From the NCBI GenBank assembly GCA_036362985.1, contig JAYGXS010000001.1, forward strand, positions 18,678,469 to 18,742,468: 64,000 nucleotides of DNA, given 5' to 3'. The notes under the pieces are model-generated. The model was not told the origin of the DNA. It did not search any database and saw nothing but the letters and a program-made list of their open reading frames with translations. Position 1 is the first letter of the stretch. The number at the start of each line of letters is the position of its first letter. Positions 23,912 through 35,800 of this stretch are shown here, piece after piece. Source of the DNA: Ligula intestinalis (lineage: Eukaryota; Platyhelminthes; Cestoda; Diphyllobothriidea; Diphyllobothriidae). The position numbers and the translations under genes are program-made.

Positions 23912-26849
23912 GTATGTCCTTTAAATTCATCACGTGGTATGCTTTTGCAGAGAGACAGTATTTCAAGCCCGAGATGGAAGAAGCCTGGGAGAGAGAAGCC
24001 GCAAGGAATCCTGAAGGTAAAGACTGCTTGTGTATGTGATGTTTGTTTGTGTTAATGCCTTCGATAGAAGTTCAACTGTGTAGTTCTCTCATTCCGATTC
24101 TTAGTAGAATGGAGAGAGTGCTACAGGGGCATAGGTGGTCTCCTAAATTAGGATAATTCAAATTGTTTCTACACTCTATAAGAGGAGCTTATGTTTTATG
24201 AAAGCGATTAACTAGCAGCGGGTTCAGTTCTCTGTGGGTTTCTGAGGCTCTTATGTGGGAGACCGGACCACTCAATGATCACTTATATATTCGGACTGCG
24301 GTGCAGGCCTTCGCTGTAGTAAACTAACTTTCCATGGAGAAATGTGTAGATTGGAAGTGATCTCCTATGGTAGCAGATTGTACGCTATGGATAATGAAGT
24401 TTCCCACGTACGCGCCAAACTAACCGAACACTAGCTACAGTCGGCCAAGTACATTGGGTGCCATAATACCACAATCTGTCAAACAAAGTGTTTTCTGCTT
24501 GGAATTTCCCCGTTGCATAATTGGCAGACTGTACTACTGTATTTGCAATCAGAATGTGTTTGCTCCGTTCAGCCTCCTCGGAAACCTCGGCGTGCTGGCG
24601 ATCTAAATAGACATGTGGAAGATTGAAGTCTGCTGCTTTTTTCCCATAAACGGAACTTCTCTTGCCATCCTGTCACGCTTTCTACTTAGCCATACACAAA
24701 ATGCCATCATGTCTCTCTTTTTCTATTTAGTAAGATATTGGTTTTACTTTTCTTGACTGCTGCCCTTAATAGACCCATCCCAGTTGCGAGCATCACAAAG
24801 TTCGTGTTAGTTCAGTTTAGTTTTGTTGAGGAAAAGATATTCGAATGTTTTTGAGTTCCCTATTGATAACAAACTGGCTACAAAATGTGTGGATACAAAA
24901 GAAAAATTGAAATAAATACCCCAATTACATGCTTGCAGTCAAAAAGCGAGCAGGTGTTGATTAGATTAACTAGAAATAATGCGAGACTACTCATTTAGAA
25001 CCAGTAGTATAAAACTAGCGTATAATTGTCTAGGTGCAGAGGTTAGCCTGTAGCTTGTGCACGAGATGTTTGATGCATGTTCAGTTTTCTCTTAAATGCA
25101 TTCACATAGGTGGAAAGGAGATCGCCTTCGGGAGGAGTGTTCCACACTTAAACGACTCTGTTGATGAGGAAAAAATTACGGCCATCGATCCTCGCTTTAC
25201 CACAGCGTACTTTTAGGGGGTGCGCACGGAAAGTGGTTGTAGCAGTCAAAGTAATGGTTGTGTAAAAATCATTTCAGTCATCAGGCCGAATCCAAAGGTT
25301 GAAGGGTAAAAGGCAGAAGTCACCAGAAGGAGTGATCAATTGTGTACACAACTCTCTATTGCTGTCCCAGGCAGCAGTGGCCACTGGCGAACCAGAGCTG
25401 CTGTTGACTGCATCTAGCCAGACCTGAGAGGGAGTAAGGCAGTGGTGGCAGCTACTTAAACGGGATTACGGAGTAAGTTCAAGTGTTCTGTTCTTTTCAG
25501 CTTCTTAATTTCCTGACAAATTAATTTCTGTTCGCGATATACATAAGTATATTTAAGGTCTATAGGCCTATGACCTTTTAGCTAGTACCTAGGCTGTTAA
25601 TATGGTAAGTTACAACATCTATATATATATATATATATATATGCAGTAGTTGCCGGTTATTAAGCTTACTGTTAATAGGTTCAGCAGCGTATTAAGCCCA
25701 AGTCAGCTTGGGACGGAATTTTACACAGAAAAATCCGCTGGCTAATAAACCCAGTCGCCAGCTACAAAGCCCAGTTTGCCAGCAGGATAGAGTGAAATTC
25801 TCATCTCTCTGCGTGCGCAACTGTTTACGTGTCACAAATCATTTTTTTGTTTGTGTTATTACGTAAAATACAGACAAACAGCATTCTTTTCTTGTGCATA
25901 ACCAAGCTCTTCACATAATATAGTACGTATTGAATGTGTAGTGCCTATACCGTGTTTGCTAATCAAGAACTAAGACTCTCCGTTTAGTGCGCCCGTCGCA
26001 TATTAAGCCCAATTTGGTCTGGGCCCGAGGTGGGCTTAATAACCGGTGACTACTATATATATATAGTGGCATAGACGCGTACACCGATTTGTCAAAGGAC
26101 CCACTTGTCTCCCCATATTGCCATTAGAGCTCTCTCACGAGCCTCCACCGCGAATCGGCTAGGATATAGGCAAAAGGACATTACCAGCAAAGACAGAGGA
26201 CTCTAGGAAGGCTTTTTCTGCCTTGTTAGGCGTCATCGGCTAGTGATAACCAACCCCAGTGTGGCCGCTGAAATTGCTGCCACACCGAGATTTGAACTTG
26301 CGATCTCTTCCGTCAGGGCGAACGTCCTAGCAATTGAACTACGAGCTCACGGTCTAGCTGGTTTTAGATCGGGAATATACAGTGGCATAGACGCGTACAC
26401 TGATCTATCACAGGACCCACTCCTCCCCCCATATTGCCGTTAGAGATCTCTCTCGAGCCTCCACCGCTGGATGGCTAGGATATAGGCAGAAGGACATTAC
26501 CAGTGTCCCCTGTTTTTGCTGTTAATGTCCTTCTGCCTATATTCTAGCTGCCTCGCGGTGGAGGCTCGCGAGAGAGCTCTAATTGTAATATGGGAGGACG
26601 AGTGGGTCCTCTGACAGATCGGTGTACGCGTCTATGCCATTGTATACTCCCGATCTAATACCAGCGAGACAGTGTGCTCGTAGGTCAACTGTTAGGACGT
26701 TTACCCTGACGAAAGAGATCGCGGGTTCAAATCTCGGTATGACAGCAATTTCAGCGGCCACACTCAGGTTGGGCATCACTAGCCGATGACGCCTAACAAG
26801 GCAGAAAAGGCCGTCTTTGTTTCCCCTGTCTTTGCTGTTAATGACCTTC

Positions 26850-26894
<45 letters not shown>

Positions 26895-29800
26895 AGCAAA
26901 TGGTAGGTGGCGAGGCGCAAATGAACTGCGTTTCGATGAAGTGTTTATGATCCATCTGATAGACACCAGTGGTGGACCAACTGCGCCGTCTGTGAGTGCG
27001 TTTGTTGTGTTGTCCAACCAGCTGTTGTTCAGGGTTATGCTTGGCTACTGAAGGCTAATAAGCCCGAAACAGTTCTGTATCACGTTACCCCCGGACGCTG
27101 TCATACCCCCCTTACTGCTATTATGACTTGGCCGGAATCGGCCTGGCAGGCAGTCACCCGTTGGGGACCTCTGACCACCACATGAACTTTGTTTAGTTCA
27201 GAAGCCTATTCGATCGGTGTTCGCACATTTCTGAGTGCACATTTCGCAGTGGTTCACGGGTTTAAACCCAAATATATACATACAATTTTTGTCTTTGCCT
27301 GTAGACCTTTAATATACTGATGTATACCGCGAACAGAAATTAATTTCTCAGGAAATTAAACAGCTGAACTTTAAAAACCGGTTTATCAACCAGAAAGCAG
27401 ACAGGAAAAGCTGGGGGACTCACTGATGAGCCGGACCCCCTGCAGCTGTGTTAAACGGCGGCAGAATACCGGCAAAACACGTGTCTGGGCCTTTTAACAA
27501 GTGCCTAGGCTGTTAGTATGGCAAGTTATAACATCAATATATTCACGATTTGGTGTGTTGCAATTAACCAAGAAGATTTTTCCTGTAGAGGTCTTTGCTG
27601 CCATGATCGACGGGTGTTGTATTTAAAGGTTCTCTTAAGCAGGCGTCCTTTTTTGGACGCAGGTGTGTGCGCACGTTTGTGTGTGACTGAATAAGTTTAG
27701 GTCAACAGTGGTTGCCACCGAAGGGCGCGGGACGCTGGCGCAGCTGTTATTGGTTAGCCAGAAACAGCTGCGAGGTCAAAACTCCGGGTACGGGAGCGCC
27801 AGTAAAACAAAGCATTAGAACCGTTGGTTGTGAAGAAGCATGATTTTCGGGGCAGCGGGCCTTGGAGAACGAAGAGAGGACAGGTATTGTGGTGGTCCGC
27901 CACATGGGTATGGTATTTGAGTAAACAATCATCGGGTACAAACCAACAATCCAGGCTATTCATACTACGTAATGTCAGTATGAGAGCTCTTCTCAGTTGC
28001 CTGTAGGAAAGGAGAAATAGGTTGGGGATTGAAAGTCTGCTTTCCTAGGGTACTGTTCGCAGAGCTTTAACCATTTTTGTCACTCACCTAGATAATTCTA
28101 CGTGGGGCTGAACGAAGCTTCCAAATGTTTTGGAAAAGCTGTCTTTTTGAAAACCCATAAAGGCTAACATAATCAGTTGCAGTATAGATCTGGTCGACTA
28201 CGTTGCCTGTGTGCCGTTTAGCGTTGCTTTGAGCGAACAACTAATCCACAGACCCAGGTCCTTCTGCCTGTAAATGTGTTGCAACAATCTACCGTTTAAG
28301 AAGTTAAACTTCAGACTGGACGCTCTGCAACTGCCGGCTTGAGGAAATTTGTATTGACTAACATTGAGTGCATAAGTCATGCTTCGACCAGTCCTGCAGC
28401 CTGTCATAGTTAGCTTGCAGATTATTTTCATCGGTAGTATTTTGAACAACTTTCTATAATTCTGCAGAGAGACCGTATTTCAAGCCTGAGATGGGAGAAG
28501 CCTCTGAGGGGGAAACCATGGCGAATCTTCAAGGTGAAGACAGCTTGCGTTTGCGATACTTACTTTCATTACAGCCTTTATTATAATTTCTACTCTTGTG
28601 ATTGATGTCCGTTTCTTTTTTGCTGACCTATCTCACAGTTTGCATCGATGAACTTTTATTTTCCCCATAATCTGTTTTCTTTGGCGACCCCGTCTGTGTT
28701 TTCATTATTCGTTCAGGAGACAGCCACATGCCATACGCTTTTCGTCGAATTTTAACGCCACTGACTGCTACTGTTAACTGGGTTAGCTTACTCCTAATAG
28801 ATGCATACAAGTGACGTCTAACTGGTTAAAATCCACAAGCCGCTTACGACACTTTATGTTGCCTTCCCTGAATCCCCTCATGGAATACGAAAGGTTACTT
28901 TTATCTTTTTCCCATTCACATTTAAGTCATGCAAACATTACTGTTCCAGTTCTCTCGGCGGCGCTTGAAATAGCTTAACTTTGGACTGTTCTCTTATGTT
29001 CAAGCTGGCGAATTAGCTGCGTCGTCGTACATTTCAAAACACGCAAGATTGAGAAGAAGAAGAAAAAGACTCGATCGCTGGGACAATATGTTTATTTGCC
29101 TGACGTTTCGATATCCTTCGCGGATTCGTCATCAGACACATCAGTAGCTACTGCTACTCATGCTTCTGCTACTCATGTCTCTGATGACGAATCCGCGACT
29201 GATATCGAACCGTCAGGCGAATAAACATCTTGTCCCAACGATTGAGTCTTCTTCTTCTTTTCAATTGCTTCCTGGGACACGGATGTTCGCTTGTATTGGC
29301 AAATTATTTGGGCGCCATGCGCTTAGATCGGCCCGACAATGGGAAACATTTACCCTTCGTGGGGCCTCAACCTATTCGCAAATCCGGTTTCTGCACAGAT
29401 GTCTTGACAAACGCAAGATTGCCTGCACTTAAACGCTGAAAGGAGGAAATGTGTTATAACAAAGCTTTGTCACATTTTCTCCGTCCGATCCAGGCTTGTT
29501 TTTGCTGGTATATTTAGTCGGAGTTCACGCGAATACCACGTGGTTTCTGTGTAACTGAGATGTTTCTTTATGTTGAAAATAGGTCAGTGCTCACTGTTTT
29601 GGCAAATTAACTTGTATATTTTCCTGAAAGTTCTACGTTGTTCTTTCGAAGATATCCTTACACCTTGTAGTACCTTTTACTAGGGATCAAATGTGTGCAT
29701 ATAAGTTTTCAGTATTGCGTACTTGCCTACTCATGTTATTTAGGTAGCTGTGTAGTGCTACTGTTCGAATTAGCTTAGGTTACCGCTTAGAGTACGTCTA

Positions 29801-32800
29801 AGTAAGGTGTAGATGTGGTCACTGTGGCAAGACTTTTATCCGCCTGGCACTTCGAAATCCGTCGCGGATCCTTCATCAGAGACAATATCAGAAATGGATC
29901 GTTCCTTAACACCTGCATTTGTTCTTCCGTCAGCTGACGGAATGGGTTCTTCATACACAGGGATTTACAGCGGTAATAGGATATAGTCGACATGCTATTG
30001 CACACTCAGGATAATTAAGGGCCCCCTTACCGAGAATAGTTCCCCGGTTCTGCGCTTATTACTTGATGGCCGGCGTGCGGGCCATTAACTGCTTAACTTT
30101 CATCACATGTGGTGCAATTGGGCGTGGAGATTGTTCGACTACCTTTCTCCCTGTCATTGAACGACCCGTAAGCCGGTGCGTTCCCCAAGTGACAGTTTGC
30201 TGTGGATCCGTGCTCGATTTCGAAACGTCAGGCGAATAAGATTCCTGCCCCCGTGATCACATCTACTTCTTTTCAGTTACTTCCCGGGACTATCATGTTC
30301 GCTCGTACGTGTTTTTGTTAAACTGCTGGGGGTTGAAACCAGGGCCATTTGGATTTTCCTTGGTAGCGCTCCTATGGACATAGGCATGTGGTATTAAGCT
30401 TAGTCGCCGTTCTGAATATCCTTGGTTTTCTGTTTGGGCTGGAACTTGTTGAGTTAGGGTTAAGGTAAACGGTAAGCTGAATTTAAAAAAATGGGTTTGG
30501 TGTTAGAGTTGAACTTGCTTTTGCTTTTGGATTAGAGTTGGCTTTAAAGTTTGAGTTCGTTTTGGAATGGGGTCAAAGTAAGCGATTGTAAGATAGTAGG
30601 CGATCATACGTAAGCTTACGATTAATTTTCATCAGACCAGTGCATGTATATGGGAACAGAGTCAAAGGTAATGCATTCAATCATTTATGTTCTTTATCAC
30701 AACCATGTAAGTCGTGGGACTTGGGGGTCAATGAAGATGGATAAGGGACGGCTGGTTACGCGGTGCCGAGGGCGTGGTACTAATTTATACGCCACAATTA
30801 ATCAATAACAAGAATAATAATTTATAAACCATAATATTTACTGCCCATTCATTATAGTTTCGTGAAAATAATCGCTTATATTCAATAGACATTTTAAAAT
30901 GGCAGGTTGCGATTTTAATGTGAAGTAGTGCACCTAAACAAAGTTCTTCGGATTTGCAGCTTTTTATTCCCCTCCCTTAAATATTTTGCTGGTGCTTACC
31001 ATAGTTTCTCCACTCATAAAAACCCTAGTTACCACCGTTCCCGTAGCTCGGTAGGCATTGTTTTATGATTCACGAAGTAGCTGCTTACTTTAGTCTCTTG
31101 CTTTTTATTTTGTTGTAATTCGAAGTAACCTGTTAAGCATCTTGTGAATTTTAACGGTCTTCTTTGTGTTACAGAAGTAAAAAAACTCAAATGTGAGATT
31201 TGTGGCAAAACTTTTTCTCGAAATCAAGAATTAAAGAGGCACATCAGCCGCATCCACAGAAGTAAGCTTCGTTTTTTTTTGTTACCTTGCTTTTTTTTAT
31301 AAAGACCGCTTTAGCTTCGCGCTCTCTTCACGAATTTCGGCCTGCAGTGCAAGTAGAATTGCCTTTAAAAATAGTTATTCTGTTAGTTTTAGGAGGTATG
31401 TTGGTCCCTATTACGCGCAGTGTAAAGTCTAGTCGTTACCAGACAACCCAAAAGTCGCGTACGTATTCGAGCATGGTTTTAGAAGAACTGTCCGTTCATT
31501 CTGCCGTTTTTGCATTACTTGGTATACAATGGATATACAATGATATACAATTGACCCTATCTGCGCATGACCATGACTGTATTATCACCACCTATTATAA
31601 AGGATTCCCGAGGAAATCCGAAACATCAGGAAAATAAAGCCCTTGTTCCAGTGGTTGCATCTTCTTTTTCTGAACTGCTGTCTTGAACTTGTATATTCTC
31701 CTCTATTGACAATGGACTAAATCAAGTAGACTTTCACTTTTTTGCGTCGATTCGGACGTCATAGGAATAATATATTTTACAAGCTCATATGTGGACATGC
31801 TGGTCAGTATATAGTATAGTTAAGTGGAATTGTCTTAAATATACCATTTTATGGTAGGGATAAATGAACAGCGATCTGTTTCAGAATGTACCCATCCTGG
31901 TTGATGCCTTTTGCAACCTTTACACCCCAGGTTTTATTAACAAATTTTTATGTTATGTATTACCAACAACTACTAGAGGCTCCCACGAAGTCTTTTTCTG
32001 GCTTATTTGCCGTCGTCAGATGGGGATAGCCAACTTCTATGATGCAGCGGAAATCGCCACCACACTCGAGTTCCGAACGCGCGTGTCTCCAGTCGGGGGC
32101 AAACGTCCTAACCCTTGAGCCACGAGTACGCTCTCTTGTCGGGTTGTGTTCAGGAGTATGTATGGTAGTTGCAAAAGGCATCAACTTGGATGGGTGCATC
32201 CTGAAGCAGATCGGTGTACGATTACCCGCTGCCATATATACTCCCGATCACAAACCGACAAGACAGCAGGCTCGTGGCTCAATGGTTAGGGCGTTTGCGT
32301 CTGACCGGAGAGACGCGAGTTCAAAACTTGAGTTTGACGGCCATTTCCGCTGCCACACTGGAGTAAAGTGTGTGTCGTAGCCCATAGTTGGATCAGGATT
32401 CCCCGCCGGAATCCAAACTGGGAGTAATTTGGAGCCGGAGAAAAGCCGCGACCTGGACCGGCTTGAGCCGCAAGTCCGCGGGAGTGAGGTGGGTGCCTGG
32501 CCGAGAACTGCAGACGAACAGATGACGGCAGTCATGCGGCGATACGCCGCAGTCGGGACAGCAGTTGAGTATGGATAGGTGGAGCCGGTGTTAGTACTGG
32601 CGAAGGAGCGTGCAGTAGCCACTGCGTAGCTGCGCCAGGGTACAGCGAGTGACCCTCGGGAGATGTCGCTCCGAGGCCGCAATTGGAGGTGGATAGCCAC
32701 CCAAAATGACCGGGGGACGGTAACCTCGTTTATCCTCGACAACGAATCTCTGGTGGAGACGCTGGAAGCCTTTCTTGGTGGCAGAGCTATCAACAGATAG

Positions 32801-35800
32801 ATCCGTGAAAGACGAGGCAACAGCTTCCTTGTGGAGTGCTCGAATAGACGGTTGGAACTTGCGGCAGGGCTCGGGAGCGCAGCAATGGTGATGATTGGGA
32901 TGGCCGGGTTGCGAACAACTCCACCACAACTGCTGGCTAAGGAGAGTGTTGTGATGGGCGACCGGTAGAACAGAAGCCTCCGCATGAAGATGATCTATAT
33001 ATGACATTTTATGGCAACCAGTGATCGTGCGGAGGGCAGCGTTCTGTGCTGACTGGAGGCGGTGGCGGAGGCTGGAAGAGCTCATTGTAGGAGACCAGAT
33101 TGATGCCGCATAAGTGAGGTGCGGCTTGGCCAGCGCCTTGAAAGCAGTCGACAAAGTCTCTTTCGCGCAGCCCCAGGATGTGCCTGTTAGAGCCTTGAGA
33201 ACCTTGGTGCAGCGGCTTACTCTGCTTGCGGTCTCCCTGGCATGGTCTGCGAACGTGAAAAGCGGATCAAAACGCACGCCAAGGAGTTTGGGCTTGCGGA
33301 CGAGCGGTAAGGACGCCCCGTTGACGGTGATGACCGGGTGACGATTAAACTACTTCGGATCAAGCGTGCAAACAGTTACGGACGACTTGGCTGCCGAGAT
33401 CGTCATTCTGCGCTGGGTGAGGAAGTTTTCGACAACAGGCATGAACTCCGTGAGAAGCTGTGCAGCCTGATCGATGTTATGGTGCCGGCAAAAAACGTAA
33501 CATTGTCCGCGTAGGATACCACTTGCACAGGTGCCCGAGGGCGTGAAAGCTCTCGCATGTAGATGTTAAAGAGCGTCGGGCTGAGCACAGAGCCTTGAGG
33601 GACGCTACAGGTCTGCTTATGGGGCTTAGAGAGAGCGCCCCGGAAAAGGACACGATCGTGACGGCCACGGATGTAAGCCGCCAGCCATCGAGCCAGGCCA
33701 GTCGGGACGTTCAGCGAGACCAAGTCCTGCAGGAGTTGATCGTGGCGGACGCAATCAAAGGCTCGTGACAGGTCAATTGAGACTGACATGGTCCGCGAAG
33801 CGGGCTTCTGTTGATTGAAGCCCTCGAGGTTAGCGTCGCTGAGCTCGAAAAGCGCCGTTGTAGTCCCACGACCCGATGGGAAACCATGTTGGTGGCAAGA
33901 TAGTTCCGCCACAGACGTCAAAATTGGGTGGATGAGCCGTTCTAGGATCTTCGCCAATGGAGTGAGGAGAGCGATTGGGCGATAGGAGGTCGCTAGGCAG
34001 GGGTCCTTGCCCGCTTTGACCAGGGGAAAATGATCGACTGGCGCCAGTAATCGGGGATGATTGAAGTTCCCAGTGAAAGGTTGAAGAGGGCGGCAAGGTA
34101 GGCAGCCACCTTCGGGCCGATGTGGCGCACATGGATAGGCGCCAGACCATCTGGTCCTAAGGTTTTCGAAGCTCTTGTTTTCTCGACGGCGGTGAGAATG
34201 GCATCAGCCGAAAAGGAAATGTCTGGGGGCGGGGCTTTATGGAGGAGACGAAGAAGGGAGCGCTGGCTTTTGGGACTGGGCCCCGAGCGGGGTGTGAACA
34301 GCTTGTTCATCTTCGCGGTGATCTTACCGTTGTCGGAAATGAACTTGCCGTCCCCGAAGCTAATAGACTAGTTAGATGTATCAGCCCGGGGTTCGGTCAG
34401 GTTGCGTAAAAGCTTCCAAGTGGCAGCTCAGTTGCCGCTGAAATTGCAATCTGAAACTAATTCATGCCAGCGTTGGCGTTTGCCATCGTTGATAGTCTTA
34501 GTGATTAAGCCATTCAGTTCGCCAACGCGCGGGTCACTGGCATCACGCGCTCGTATTATGTCACGTTTCTTTGTAATTATTTTGGTTGTCCGATTGCGAC
34601 GAGGTCCAGATCGTCCTTGGAAAATCGATGAACATAAAGCGATTTTCAGTGTTTTCAGTCGATAACCCATAAATATAAACTGTGCTCTAGGTGTTTATTT
34701 AAACCTTCGGTAAGGGTTTCCTTGGTAGCGACGAATGTTCTTATTCATTTCTACATGCCTACTTAATGAATTTCTGTTAGATTTAGGGTAAGGGTTGGAT
34801 AGTGATATCGTATGTAAAAAGACCCAAGTTTCTGTCTTACGGGAGGCGTGGTAGTAGGCATGTCATTATGAATAAAAACATTTGTCGCTGCCAAGGCAAC
34901 CCGTGCCAAACCTTCAATATAAGATCTGTTTGGAAAGCCTTTTTCGATGTATTGACTGTTCGGGCGTTATTTTTTATGTAGGTGATCGTTTGGATAACGT
35001 TTGAAAGCTAACCCAATTGTGAAATCTCCTGTCCAAAAAAGGTATTGCAATCTATACGGATTGACGCGTCAGGCTACTTCGATGCTGGATTTCAACTTTG
35101 GCTTTTTCGCTAGATAAAAATTTTAACTCATGTCCGTCCAACCAAGAGTTTTATAACCTTTTCTGTTCGGGCAGACCTATCTGACCTGCTAAAACCAAGG
35201 CCATCGTATTCCGCCTTCGTTCATTCCAGGTGCAGTGACATTAATGCACGGTTGAAAGGAACCGTGTTCTCACCTATAGCTCTGCTCACGTAGGGAACCG
35301 CGACCTATTTCGGCACCGGTACGGTCCGGCATGGCGTGCTGAAGAACTCAATTAAGCAGGTACTTGAACAACGCTGGGGCTAGAACACAAATAGGACATA
35401 ATACATTGGTTACAGCGAAAAAGTCAAACCCCTCAAAATTCACGTTCATTATCCTGTGTCAGTGTGCTCGAATGGGCTTGAGAAACGTCCATAGCAAATC
35501 ATCGTGAGCGAGGCGTTTACACGCAAAGTCTAAAAAACCGAAGATAATGGACGTTTTTGAAAGCTCTGCTGGTGTTTGGGGTGGTAACTGTTGATCCACG
35601 TATTTTTAGTCCACTGCCTACTGTCTAAACAATTCACTGAGTCTTTCACCTTCGTTGGTCACATACCAAGTGGAGGCGGTATTTGGGATCGCCTTTATAA
35701 TTCTAACGGCTTTATTGAGGAGGCTTATGACGCAGTTATAACCCCGGTGGTAGCTCTCACCATTTTGAAATACAGTAAAATTATATTCGTTCTATAGTCT

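Noticed and set aside
31287..31637. 116-residue open frame just after finger exon 1
   Set aside because: Starts in intron sequence and ends in a PLE end motif; no domain.
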